Shown one piece after another: positions 45,958 to 57,609 of a stretch of DNA of 64,000 nucleotides (positions are counted from its first letter, which is position 1; every line of letters starts with the position of its first letter). Source of the stretch: Sporobolomyces roseus (Eukaryota; Basidiomycota; Microbotryomycetes; Sporidiobolales; Sporidiobolaceae); NCBI GenBank assembly GCA_016617785.1, contig JADILM010000003.1, positions 806,001-870,000 of the forward strand, given 5' to 3'. The notes beneath the pieces were generated by a model. It was not told where the DNA came from. It made no database searches and worked only from the letters and a program-made list of their open reading frames with translations. A program made the position numbers and the translations under genes.

Positions 45958-47187
45958 CTAAGTGAAGCTGTCTGCGATACCTGACATACCGAAGACCTAC
46001 ACAAAGAACGAAACATCAGCTAAGGCGAAAGGAGCGAACAGGCGTGTGAAAAGCGACTCACCTTCACAGCGAGCGCTTTCAAAATTGCTGCCTTCTGGTC
46101 CGATCCCAACTCTGTGAAAACCGTATAGACGGCCTTTCCCTTTGCGTCACGTATAGAGCCTAAACGAGAGCCGGCAAATCCACCGATAGTAGCTCCAGCG
46201 ATATTTCCGGCGATCTGAACGAGGGAAAGAAAAGACGAATCGCCAGTCAGTCTCAATCCGCCTTCCGCAATAAGAGTGAGTACTCACGAATCCCAACACA
46301 GCTCCAGCACCCGCACCAGCCCAAGTCCACAACGGCACGACTCGATTAACTTCAGGTCTCAACAAATCCTCGAAAGTTTCGCCGAAAACATGTTCAGCGT
46401 CCGGTCTCTCATTCTCATACTCTTCTTCTTGGTCCGCTCCTTTACCAGCTCCGAAATAATCCCAATAGGAACCGGAGGAGGAAGGTTGCGACGTTCGGGA
46501 TTGATTAGAGGATCTCAAGGAATCGTAGGATCTTCGACGGGATGGATCGGCTGTACGCAAGTAAACCTTTCCTATCAGTACATCAGAGTAGAGTTGGGAA
46601 AGGGAGAGGCGTACAGAGTGTGTAGTAGGCATCAGCGACTGCTTGGAATTGAGAAGTTGCATTCTTGCGTTTCTGATCGTTCTGAGGACCGGGAGGGATA
46701 CGGTCGGGGTGACAGACGAGGGATTTGCGCTTGTAAGCAGTCTTGATCTGATCGGGGGTTGAAGTCGAAGGAATACCTGCGGGAAGGGCGAAGAAAGGAA
46801 GGGTCAGTCGTATGATTGCGAAATGTGGTGATTGAGTCGTGAACGGTCACAAGCTCATGCCCGATCATTGCGTTGGAGCAGGGTAGATACCCGGATTCTG
46901 CCATCGACTGCTAGCTTAGCTGCTTCATAGCGTTCCTTCGATAAAGTTCTGCCTGCGTTTTGACTGCGACACCCTTCCTCGTGCTCCTTGGCAGGTCCTC
47001 GATTCTAGCCCATCAAGCTAATGATCCCCTTGAGCACGTCACAACCGTGATCCGCGAGTCTGTATGGCTTGGAAAGTCGAGGAGAAAGGGCGAAGTCGGC
47101 GGGGAATGGGAGATTCGAGAGGAGTGTTGAGCCGTGCGTCGACCATGGCAGCTTACCGAGGATCTCATAGTAATCAGGGAAGCTCAT
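45958..47187 (-). CDS. J-domain (DnaJ) protein with a glycine-zipper segment
   Basis: Read leftward from ATG 47187 (MSFPDYYEIL), splitting the J domain over an intron to GIPSTSTPDQIKTAYKRKSL, then VCHPDRIPPGPQ with the HPD motif and FQAVADAYYTL. A Ser-rich linker follows (RRSYDSLRSSN). The C-terminal half holds WTWAGAGAGAVLGF joined to AGNIAGATIGGFAGSRLG, a Gly-zipper typical of membrane-inserting helices, then an amphipathic helix KGKAVYTVFTELGSDQKAAI. The last exon encodes VFGMSGIADSFT. J proteins stimulate Hsp70 ATPase. The Gly-zipper suggests association with a membrane, perhaps mitochondrial or ER; which one is unknown. It is convergent with the KDEL phosphatase and divergent from RPC37. 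Confidence 0.88.
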
Positions 47188-47447
47188 ACTGGATCGAAGC
47201 GAGAGCGTAGGGTGAAGGGAGAAGCAAAAGAACCGCTCGAAAATGACGGAGCGAGTTGTGATTTAAATACGTGTAATTCTGGAGATCAGACGAAGCAGTA
47301 CGATAAGAATTACTCATTAGGTCTAGTGCAGCGAGAAAGGCTGAAGAGAGAGTAGCGAATTTCGGGATTGTCGACTTTGCGAAAAAAGTTCAAAAGTTTC
47401 TGCTGAGTGATTCTTCAACTCTTCCCACAACACTCTCTAGATCAGAG

Positions 47448-48602
47448 ATGGCGCTCACAGATGATCTACCAACACGACCTATAGCATCCACTTCGAAACC
47501 GACTCGCAAAGGGAAACAAGTCGACCTATCTTCATCTTCATCAGAATCTGAAGCAAGCGATCAAGATTCAGACTCTGATTCAGATGATCCAGTAGAGAAA
47601 GAACTAGACGTTTACTACACTCCACAATTCCTATCTTCTCTCACTCTGCTTCAATACCCTGATCGACCTCCTCAACCTCAAACCGCTCATCCTCTCTTAC
47701 CTCCTCCAATGAGACCTCAAGATGAACTCAACGCTACTCAACCATCCCTAGGGAAACTACAAGCGAAATACAAGGCGAATACCCAACATTTAGAGTTGAC
47801 TTTACCGATGGAGAAGAATCCCGAGAGGTGGAACGAAGATCAGGCAAAGAGTTTCGCACAGGGTGTCATAGAGGAGAAGGATAAACAAAGGGAGAGGGAA
47901 CAGGAGAAGAAAGGAAGGAGGAAAAAGAAGAATGATCAGGAGGATGAAGAGGAGAGGAGGTATAACGAGGAAAAGGAACAGAGGAGATTAGATAAAATGG
48001 TCTACGCTTCGACCGAAGTACCTGAAGTGACGAGTTATCTCGTAGGTGTCATCAAAGACAGTAAGTCGAAACCCTCCAGCTCGTTCAGAAAGACCGAGTG
48101 CTGAATTCAACTCTCGACCATAGACGCACTTCACCTGAACCCAGTTACTCAAACATTCCAACTTCGACCTTCCCTCACTTACCTCGACAACCTACTAGCC
48201 TTCGAACGACGAGCGAAACGAGAAGCAGCGCGTAACGACGATGTATCAGACGAAGAGATTTCCGATACCGAGTTGAAAAAGGAAGAGGCGAAAGCGGTAC
48301 AAGTTTCAATCAAGAGTGGAGAGTCGGTCAAGAATCCTTTGGGAGGTGGGAATGGGCGGGCTGGAGCTGGACTCTTTGCACCACTGAGGGCGGAGGAAGG
48401 GGAAGATTGGAAACCGATCAGACATTATCACGCAAATGTACGTTTTCGATCTCTCTTGATTCAAGATGAACGACTTCTCACTCAAGCGCACCAATCTGTA
48501 CAGACTGAAGCTGCTCACAAAGCGTTGGATCAGATGTTTGTCAAGAAGAAGAAAGGAAAGAAGTTGACGAGTACTACGAAACCAGCAGAATATCTCTCGT
48601 AG
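47448..48602 (+). CDS. RPC37: RNA polymerase III subunit RPC5/RPC37
   Basis: Two exons. The Ser/Asp-rich N-terminus (SSSSESEASDQDSDSD) leads into DVYYTPQFLSSLTLLQYPDR, the hallmark of RPC5/RPC37/Sin proteins, then LELTLPMEKNPERWNEDQAK and YASTEVPEVTSYLVGVIKD. The intron at about 48060-48121 joins to NALHLNPVTQTFQLRPSLTY. A short dimerisation-type region precedes a long Lys/Glu-rich central stretch. RPC37 pairs with RPC53 in the TFIIF-like termination and reinitiation module of Pol III. The length (about 365 residues) is within the fungal range. TTGTCGACTTTGCGAAAAAA lies about 60-80 bases upstream of the ATG. Confidence 0.9.
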
Positions 48603-48821
48603 TTCTCCCTCTTTTCCTTCTCTTACCATCGTTACTTGCAAACCCCCACTCGCATTGGTACTCTTCAGACTAAAGGTCGCATTCGAGAGAGAATCTATGC
48701 AGTCAACAAACGCAAAGGCCTCCAGTATTCTCGCTCCTCTCTTTTTTTCTAGTTTCTTCTCTCCTCTTTTTTCCCTCCTACCTCTCACTCTGTCAACAAA
48801 GCAGATGCTAGAACAGTCAGA

Positions 48822-51800
48822 ATGGCCTCTCATACACCAATAGCAGAACTATTTCGCTCTCACTCCTCCTCCTCTCCTTCCCCTCTTCATCATTCAACTT
48901 CTTCTCCTCCACCTTCCTTCTCCCGACCGAGCCTTCCTCACCGCACGAGCGTATCAATCCAGCCACATGATGATCCCTTCTCACCACCACTCATCTACAC
49001 TCCCGAACCTCATCGAGAAGAGGAGGAGGAAGATTGGTCACGTATCTCAATGGAATCAACTGGTGCTATTGGAATGGGCGTACCTCGACGGGAAGTGAGG
49101 AGGAGTTCTTCGTTCCTCAAGAGTTTATGGGACAAGAAGAGGATCTCTAGATCAAGTTCAACCTCGAGTTTTCAATCACTCAAGAACAAGATTTCGAATC
49201 CAATCTTACGAACTGATCAACCTCCTCCCCGAACTGGACCTTTGCATTCTCGAGCATCACTTGTACCTCTGGAAGAAGCGACAAACACGTTCAGCTCACA
49301 CGCAGGAACGGTCAGGGAGGAGGAGGAGGCGGAAGAAGGAGAGGGAACGAGAAATGGCAGATTATCACCCTTATCAGCAGCGACATCGTATCCTTCCGGC
49401 ACTCAATCACTTCGAATCAAACCCACGACCGCTCGTCCTTCGGTTCTCGAACTACCTCCGAATCGGGATCAACCGAATTTGTTGCGAAGACAGTCGAGAA
49501 CGATTCACAAATCGGCTTCGTTCAATGATAGGATGGGTATGGTACCTCCAACGGATTCGGAGAAGGCGTTGGCTATCTTGGGAGAATCGAGAGTAATGGA
49601 CCGGAACGGGAAAGCGTTCGAACGAGTGACAGGTGCGCATAAACTCTTATCTCAGCGATATCACGGAATGCTCAGATTGTCGCTTTCGCACAGGTCTACG
49701 TTCGAGTATGTACGAGACGGAACAAGAGCTCGGTATCGCTTTGACGACGGACGCGCCAACTCGTTACGTTGTACCGGATAATCGAATCTCACTCGCCTCT
49801 TTCTCGACCGATGTTGCTCCTTCCTCACTCGCGACCTCGACAAACACCGATCGCTCCACTCTTTACTCTACTACGACCGGTAGCTTCAGTCGACCTCTCC
49901 CTTCGACTCCGGAGCATCAAGGAGGAGGAGGACCTTGGTCAGCCGACACTTCTCCCTCGATCGAAACCCACTCTACTTCCTCCGACCGCGCTCAAGGAAT
50001 TCCAAACAAGCTCGAAGGGTTCGTCTTGAACAGCAGTTCTCCCCTCGCACCGCCTCCTTCTGGACCTCTACCACCACTTCCAGATTCCCCGAGGAAGCGA
50101 CGACTCTCGACTGTTCGATTCAGTCGTCAATCCTCCGATTCAACCGCAACTACAACTCTTCCCAAATCCGCGTCCTCGTTCTTCTCTCGAAGGCTTCGAC
50201 CACAATCGACCGAATCCCTCAACCCCCTTCGTCGGATCCGTTCGAAAGAAGCTTTACAACCCGTCTCTTCTTCTTCCCTCCCCAAACCTGTCTCTCCTCC
50301 TGCGCAAGTGCCAACGAAGACTGTAGCTAGTCTATACCTCGTCGCGGGGCTGAACAAGGATCCGAAAACTTGGTCGTTCGCAAGTGTCGATCCGATGATT
50401 CCTCAACCGGATCATTCGTTGAATGCTGTTCCAAGATTCTATCGACCTGAAGTATTGAGCTGCAGTGTGACTGGTGAAGAGATGGAAGAGGAGGAGACAC
50501 AGTTCGCGAGATTATCAAAAGAGGAGATTTCGAAGATCAAGAATAAAGTACTCAAAGTAAGCCTAACTCCCACATTTCTCCCTCTCCTTCTCGGCTAATT
50601 ACCCTTGACGAGCACAGCTCTCATTCGATCGAGACGTCGAAATCATTGCGTCTTCGACTCAACCCACCTCAACCACTTCATTCTTCTCATTCCCCATCAC
50701 TACCTCCCCTTCCCATCATCAAACCCGCTTCTCCGGATCCCTAGCTGCAGCATTCGACTCTTCTCTGGTTCCTTCGACAGCCTCTTCGGCAGTTGAAACG
50801 ACGTATCATGCGGTTTCATTGACGGTTTGGTCGAATGCGGATGAAGCGAGATCGGAAGCTATCAGGGAAATGCTAGCGGATGGAACGAGGGCGAGGAGCG
50901 AGGCGTTGAGGAAAGCGGAGAAAGCTGCGAGGGCGGGAAGAAAGTTGGGGAGAAAGTTGAGGGAGGAAATGGAGGGGAGGGGAGAGGAGTGGGACTGGGA
51001 AGAAACCGAGGGAGAGACAGAAGGGAATGGTGAGGTTTGACTCGTCTACAGCCTCAGATCCGCTTCGCTGACTGGTACCGAGAGAATCCCTTCACAGTGA
51101 CGGATTCCGAGTGGGAAGCTCACATTGCGAGTGCGGCACCTCTTGCTGATTTACCGCCTTCGACAACTTTCTGGCTACCCTACACTCTCGTCCTCGTTTC
51201 AACTTCTCCCCTCTATGTGAGTCAGGTCGTCCCCTCAGATCTTCCGCATCGGATAACTGAGTAGTCGCACCTCGTGTTCACAGTCCCTCTTGAGCGATGT
51301 TCTTCGACTGTCCTGGGCTCGATACCATCAAGATATCTCATTACACTCTCTACAGATGCTACGAGTGCTCAATACGCCTCTGCCTCGAGTCGGAGAAGAG
51401 CTCAAGATTCCGGTGAACGTTTCGAATTCCGAGGTCAACGCTTCTTTCGTCGCTGTTCGTCCTCATTTCCTTGTACGCTTCGTCGCGATTAGCTAAACGT
51501 ATCGGAGACTTTGATGAACAGACGGTGCCGGGAGATCTCGATTGGTCGTCTCGCAACTTTCCGACTTGGCCGCTGTTCAAAGCTCTCCACGCCGACAATA
51601 TCTTGTCCATCGCAGAAATCGCACTCGCTCCTCTAGGTCGTATACTCTTCATCTCTCGCCAAACTGTCATGCTCGTGCGTTCCATGGTCATTCTCAGCAA
51701 TTTCTCGAGGATTTCGACTGAATTGGTCGTTTTGATCGCAGAGTATCTCTACTTTCACCCTTCAACACATTCTCCAAAGACGAGGCTGGAACGGTATTAC

Positions 51801-54213
51801 CCACTCGATATGTCACGTTCGAGACCTCCGAATCCACCTCGAAGATCCAGGACCTTGGATCATCGGAGTTCCCTCAGCAAGTCGAACCATCGCTCTCACC
51901 GATCTTTCTCCCGAAGTAGTCGTTGTCGACCTCGATTCGAACGTCGTCACTTGCGGAAATCCTTCACCTTCGGCCGTCACGACTGGTGCTGCACGGGATA
52001 AAGCTCGAAGGAGACTCGAGGGAGCGATAGGAAATGTCGGATCTTACTTCTCGGTTCCGCTTTCTATTGTTGAAGCGTTCCCGAATGGGAGATTCAAACC
52101 GTTCTCGGAGGTTGAGATTGATGGAGAACGGAGAGGGGTAGAACGGTTGGGACCAGATCCATCTTGGCAGGTGAGCGCGAATCTCGCTATCGATCATTCT
52201 TGGGACTGATCAAAGAAGATTGTCGATCTCACAGTGGAACGAAGAGCGCGTACTTGCTGAACTCGACGCGATTCTATCGGAAGTGCCCAAGACCGGAACG
52301 TTCAGTCGAATCGTCGGAGGGAAGAAAGCTCGAAAGCTTGTTGAGCTCGACGAAAACACAGCTCGAGTCCAAGAGATCGTCAGGTGAGCATCAATCCTGA
52401 ACTCAGACCTCTAACAGTTCTGAGCAGCTTCTAGATGAACGCAGGAAACATGCCAACAATTTCGTCGATCGTCGTGATTTCCTCGAGACGAAACTCAGCA
52501 GACTCGATCAGAAGCTGGCTGCCCTCATGACGGAGAGCGCGGAATGGCGAGACAACTTCGAAATGTTCAGAGCGGTTCGTCGCTTTCTGTCTGGCGATTC
52601 TTGAGGGAGATGCTCACGAATTTGCGAAATGAGACAGTACTCCGAAAAGCTTGCGACGGAATCGCTTGGGTTGAAGGTACGTCGCGTCGGATTCAGTCTC
52701 GACCTAGTTGCCAAGGGCCTGATGAGCTTTTCGCGAACGTACAGACTCGACTGGAGCAGGAACGACGAGAAGCGAGGAGATTGACCGGTCTCGTCGAACA
52801 AGAACGCACAAGACAGCACGAGCTCGAATCGAGTCTCGAAGCTACAGAGGACGCTCGTGAACAAGCACTTGCCGAGTGAGCTTTTTTGTATCGTCACAGC
52901 TCGTCACAACGAGACTCTGACGATCGAAAGGAGCTTACAGACTAGTATCTGCCGAGGCTGTCCGACACAACCTCGAGCAGCAAAGAGCAATCATTCTTGA
53001 TGAGATGCAAGTACTCCTCGACACAGACAACGAATCGAACCCTCTCATACAAGCTGTTCTCGACTCTGTCGAATCTCTATCGAACTCTTCTCGGCCCAAC
53101 TCTGCGCAATCACTCCGACAACCGTCGAGCTCACACGGTAGACGACCCTCTGTACCTCTCGATATCGTCAACGAAGAGGAGCCGGAAGTTCTCGACGAAG
53201 GAGATCAAGAGATTCTGCTGCAAGCGATGAAGAAAGGCATCTCGGAAACGTTCGCGGCGATCTCTTCACGACTATCTCTCGCATTGGAGAACACCCGACA
53301 GCTCGAAGCGACTCGCGATGACCTACAACGATCACGAAGGACTTCTTTCGATATTACCCTCACAAACACTCCTCCGTCTCCTCAAGACGAACGAGCAATC
53401 CTTCATGCTCCTCCGCCTCATCCCTCCTCTTCTCCCTACAACGGTGCCTTCGAGCGTCGCCGATTATCTCTCACCCCTTCTATCGGGTTTCAACCCAAAC
53501 CTCTCACCCTCACTCCTCCCGTCTCGCCAGAACTCAACGAGAATTCAGCTCCTTACCCCTTCGTCACGCCTCGAACTCAGCATCGACGTACGGTGTCGAA
53601 GCAACACTCGATCTCTCACTCTCGTCGACGAAACTCGATAGATTCGACAGTCGAACGATCCGAGGGAGAGAGGTCGGCGAACAGCGAAGGGACAATCGTT
53701 CAGGCCTCTCCTCTCCACTCTCGACAATCTTCATTAGCTCACTCACGGAGCTCAGCAACGCACAATCGAAGCTATTCAGATCTATCCGATTACGACGACG
53801 CTCGATCGTTCGTCTCGGTCAGCGAAGGAGGAGGCCACGAGTCCAGATGGAACGACATTCGCTCCCCTTGTCCCTTCCGACGCGAGTCATCAAGCTTCGA
53901 TCTCGAGGAACTCGCGTGGACGACGACAGATCAAGATCGAATCGATAACTTCGCATCTCAGGTTCATTCCCCTTCTCCCTCTCCCTCGTGTACTCGTCGA
54001 CCATCTCACTCAAGACAAGACTCTTTCGGACTCGACGCACCACCTGTCGAGTTGTTCACTCGAAGCGGTTCTTTGAGGGGTAGAAATGGGGGAATTAGGA
54101 GGAGAGGAGGGAGTATCGATTTGAATGCGAGGATGAAACCGAGTCAGGTCAAAGTGAATCAAGGTAGATGGGAGCCTGCTACTACAACCGCTGTTTCTTC
54201 GTTGAGTACGTAA
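48822..54213 (+). CDS. Large DENN-domain protein with a C-terminal coiled coil
   Basis: Starts MASHTPIAELFRSHSSSSPS. The N-terminal about 500 residues are Ser/Pro-rich. A DENN-type block follows: ASLYLVAGLNKDPKTWSFAS, AVPRFYRPEVLSCSVTGEEM, then LSFDRDVEIIASSTQPTSTT and a Lys/Arg/Glu-rich insert. The central domain (LPYTLVLVSTSPLY, SDVLRLSWARYHQDISLHSL, FKALHADNILSIAEIALAPL) fits the cDENN/dDENN part of fungal DENN proteins, which act as Rab guanine-nucleotide exchange factors. A coiled coil (RLEQERREARRLTGLVEQER) precedes a Ser-rich tail ending at 54213. More than ten introns are needed and their edges are provisional. Total length is about 1,500-1,600 residues. The Rab partner is unknown. 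It is convergent with gene W. Confidence 0.8.
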
Positions 54214-54483
54214 TTATCTTTTGAGTATCTACTGTATAATTTTCGAAATTCGCGTAACTTCCTTTCTTGTTCTCCATCAGTCTTCGCAGGTCATGAGAGG
54301 CGCTCGACACGACTCGAGAAAGGTTACTCTCAGGTCCGTCCCTCAGGTCAGGGGTGGGGCTGACAGTGTCAGCAGCTTATTGCACGAAATGAAACGAGAG
54401 AGAGAGGAAAGCTTTGTACGAATCATCGTTCGGGTCCATCTCAAGCGTCCGCTCCTTCTTCCTTCCCTCCACTTCATCGTCTC

Positions 54484-55543
54484 CTACCCTCCTTCATCTT
54501 GATCAATTCGTCCTTCTCCCTCACTCAACTTCCCGATGAACCTCTCAATCTCATTCTTCCTCCCCTCTTTCTCCTCCCTCTCCAATTTCTCCCTCGCCTG
54601 ATCCCTCGCAATCGCCACAGCTACTCTAATGTGAGGAGCCAACGTCTCGTTCCTCAAGCGATGATCCAAATACTCGACTTCTTCGAGAGGTGAGAATCGG
54701 TTATAGAGGGTAGAAACGGCGTCTTCGAAATCTACACACTCTCAGGGATCAGTGAGTGCTAATGGAAAGGGAGAGAGGTATAGAGTACAATTAGATTTGT
54801 TTTGTTCTTTCTCGAGGGAGAAGGAGAGTTGGGAGACCTCGGAACGAGATTCAGAGAGAGCGAGAGAGAGGGCGGAGAGTTGAGCTGCGGCGGAAGTCGA
54901 GGGCTGAGGAGGGGATCGAGAGTAGAGTGCGGTTTGGACTGCAGGAAGAACAGAAGGAGGAGGAGGAACAGAGTAGTCTTCCTGAAGTTGAGATTGCGAA
55001 CCTATAAAAAGAGGGAGAATCAGCGCCACGAGCAATGAGAGAGAGGAGTAGCGAGTGCTGACCGTGTGGATTGACAGGTCCGTTTATATCCTCTTTCGTA
55101 CCCGATTCAGGATAAATGACCAATTCGAAAGTAGCCAAAGGAAGTTTCGAATCTTTCAAAAGAACAGGACTAGCTTGACCCTCCCTCAACACCAATCGTA
55201 ATTTCAACGGAGCTATTCCCATCCTGACTATCCCTTTCACACTCGGATATACTCCCAGAGTTGATTGAGGAGAGATTGAGCTCCCCACGAGAGAGTTTTC
55301 ATTCGAACAAGTTTGACCTTCGATTTGATGTACCAATCCAACTACACTAGCTTGCTGAGTTGTAAGTGGTCGATCATCCCTCCAGATCAAGTACCATTCT
55401 GTACCGAGTGAGAGGGAGAGAGAAGGGACAGCGTAAGAAGCGAACAAAGAAGATCGAGAAAAGGAATCAGTTTGAACGTCGAAAGGAGTGAGCTTGGTGT
55501 TGTGCAAGTAGAGTTGAACAGACCAGCCACAGTGCGTGATCAT
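54484..55543 (-). CDS. Gene W, unrecognised protein with a coiled-coil C-terminus (copy 1)
   Basis: Read leftward from ATG 55543 (MITHCGWSVQLYLHNTKLTP), about 305 residues in three exons. The start is preferred because this ATG and its frame are shared with copy 2, while upstream frames are not. The first about 165 residues look like a beta-rich globular domain (GTEWYLIWRDDRP, GIVRMGIAPLKLRLVLREGQ, ATFELVIYPESGTKEDINGP). A Ser/Pro linker and Ala/Leu-rich helix (AAQLSALSLALSESRSEVSQ) suggest a coiled coil. The last exon (VEYLDHRLRNETLAPHIRVA and a charged tail ending DQDEGG) is also helical. No known family was recognised. It follows gene X on the same strand with a 262-base gap. Confidence 0.7.
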
Positions 55544-55805
55544 CTCTAGAGGAGAGGAGGGGAAGGAGAGAGGAGAGAGAAGAGAGAAGAGGAAGAGTTT
55601 GACTTTGGCGAGAAATTCTCGTCTCAAGTTGAGTTCGATCTTGCAACAGTAGCAAAAAGGGATGAAAACATAGTCGAAGAAGAGACGACAAACAGTACAG
55701 AGTAAAGCAACGCAAACAGAGAGAGAGAGAGAGAGATAGACAAAACCTGACCCCCTTCCCTCCCTCGACGACAAGCATGGAACTCCTTTCCACTCCTCTC
55801 TTCTT

Positions 55806-57233
55806 CTATGCCTTGTTCCTCGACGATCGACGTCTGATTGTCACCCCTATCGTACCATCTCCACTTCCTGATTGTCCACCTTCAACACCTGTCGCAGAAA
55901 CTTCCATCTCTCCATTTTGATTCTCTTTCCCTTTCTCTTTCTCCTCCTCTTTGACCCCAACCCCTCCCATTCCTTCCTTTACTTCTTCACATCCCTCTCC
56001 AGTCTCCTCTCCCATCCCTCTCTGACCTGGACCTTCTTTCATCCCCGCGAGTCTTTGCATGAATCTACTCAATTCCCTCCTCCCCCCCGGTTCCTCAACC
56101 TGCAATTCATCATCCGCTTCAAACTCTTTCAACCCCATCAACTTCTCACAGAATCGTTCCTTTTGATCGAGCGTTAAGAGGGAAATCAAGAGTTCGTTTG
56201 AGCGACGAAGAAAATCGAGTGCGAGTTGAGAGGGAGGAGGAAGGGAATGCGAGAGTCCACTTGCTGGTGAAGCTGCAAGCTCTCTCGTCTTTGATCAGTC
56301 TTCATGGAATGACTGAGGAGAGGGAGAAGCTTACGGGGATCGAGAAGACCTAGTTGATTCAATTGAGCTCGAGTAACGAAATGCCATTTGAAGATGCAGA
56401 CTGGGTTTTGTTCGTCAATCTCTGAGATCATTCCTGGATCTAACAAGCCATCCCTATGAATAGAGGCGAGATTGATCAGCGAGGGAGAGCGATCAAGAGG
56501 GGAAAGCGAGCAAAGTCGAGAATTCGTTCTCAAGAGAAGGAAAGGGAAGTTGTAACTCACCCTAGAGGAGCACCGTACTTGACTCTACTGTTACAGATTG
56601 TCAATTGTATATAAGCGAACCTAACTTGTCCCAAATCCTTCGGTTCACCTATCATCGTCAAACTTGTCAGAAATCGCCAGTCTCCCTAGTCCTTCCTTCC
56701 CTCCTTCTCTTCTCCTTCTCATTTCTGCCTCTAAATGATCGATAGTGAGAGAGAGAGACTCACCTCCAAACTTGCCATCAATGAACCAACTCTTCTTTCC
56801 CTCCTCCTCACTCTCACTCTCGACTCCCTTCCCCAACGCGAAATTCTTGACAAACCTTTCTTTAACCTCTCGATTCTCATTCAATTCGACGAATACGCTA
56901 TACACTTCGGGTTCTTGAGATTGTGGATCGAGGGGGACGAGGTCGAGGTCTCGTGTGAAATAGATTCGAGCGGGTAAGGAGGGAGTGGGGAGAAGGATGA
57001 ATGAGGAGATCTCGGTGTGAGAGATATCTATTATAGCTTGATCAGTGGCAGTTCAGTGAGGGAGAGAGGGAGAGCAAGGAGAGAGAGAGGGAGAGGGACA
57101 GACGAGCTAAACCGTATTCGGGTGAAATGGTCGTGCGATAAACTGGAGGATTCGAGGATGAGGAAGTGGATTGAGCGACGAGGGCAGGGTAACACACTGC
57201 TGCTGTGAAACCTGCATTTCGATTGGTACTAGA

Positions 57234-57268
<35 letters not shown>

Positions 57269-57328
57269 TAAAGAGGAGAGTGACTTTGAGTCGAGTTGGG
57301 TCAACGAGAAAGGGGGAGCTTACGGCAT
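55806..57328 (-). CDS. Gene X, unrecognised protein (copy 1)
   Basis: Read leftward from ATG 57328. The first coding exon is only ATGCC; an intron containing a GA microsatellite follows, then TACCAATCG, giving MPTNRNAGFTAAVCYPALV. Further exons read ISSFILLPTPSLPARIYFTR, EVYSVFVELNENREVKERFV, KKSWFIDGKFGG, EPKDLGQVRFAYIQLTICNS and EIDEQNPVCIFKWHFVTRAQ. The last exon has a helical stretch (LALDFLRRSNELLISLLTLD) and a Glu/Gly-rich acidic tail ending RRRSSRNKA. Total about 350 residues. All splice sites are conserved in copy 2, with only in-frame indels. No family was recognised; an N-terminal beta-rich domain with a disordered acidic tail is what can be seen. Confidence 0.72.
57238..57264. repeat. 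GA/CT microsatellite inside intron 1 of gene X
   Basis: About 13 GA units lie in the first intron of gene X. The matching intron in copy 2 has a much shorter CT run near 61337-61350. It forms part of the pyrimidine tract before the acceptor when read on the coding strand. Confidence 0.9.
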
Positions 57329-57609
57329 CTTGGTACGAGTGTATACAATCTCGAGATGACTAGAGGAGCGTACAAAAGCTGGAGCGAGAAGAGGAAGAAC
57401 AGAGAGTGAAGAGGAGAAGAAAGAGAAAGAGAGAGAACGCTCAACACCAAAATCTTACAAAGTCATTCAGTCGCTCACTCACCGACATTGCTCACCCTAC
57501 ATCGAAAACCAGCACACAAAACTAGATTCATGAGTTGACTACAGGGAAGACTATACTACTTTTCGGTTTATGCATATTGACATTTCCTCTCTTCCCTTCT
57601 CTTCGCTCC

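Larger units (their letters stand above)
54484..57342 (-). repeat. Left arm of an inverted gene duplication
   Basis: This segment, read on the minus strand, matches 61248-64000 on the plus strand. It holds genes X (55806-57328) and W (54484-55543). Similarity starts about 14 bases before the X start (ACTCGTACCAAGATGCC) and continues past the part of W visible in the right arm. Coding exons are highly similar; the X-W spacer is diverged and partly unalignable. The outer boundary at the W end cannot be set because the right arm runs off the window. Confidence 0.9.

Noticed and set aside
52935..53830. Several antisense frames over the DENN gene tail
   Set aside because: Ser/Arg-rich mirror images of the sense coding sequence without motifs.
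55544..55774. N-terminal extension of gene W with a hydrophobic stretch
   Set aside because: The frame is not conserved in copy 2, where the shared start is MITHCGW; the upstream part is spacer.
57190..57235. tRNA-like text near TTTCGATTGG, also present in the right arm
   Set aside because: It is the coding exon 2 of gene X; no cloverleaf forms.
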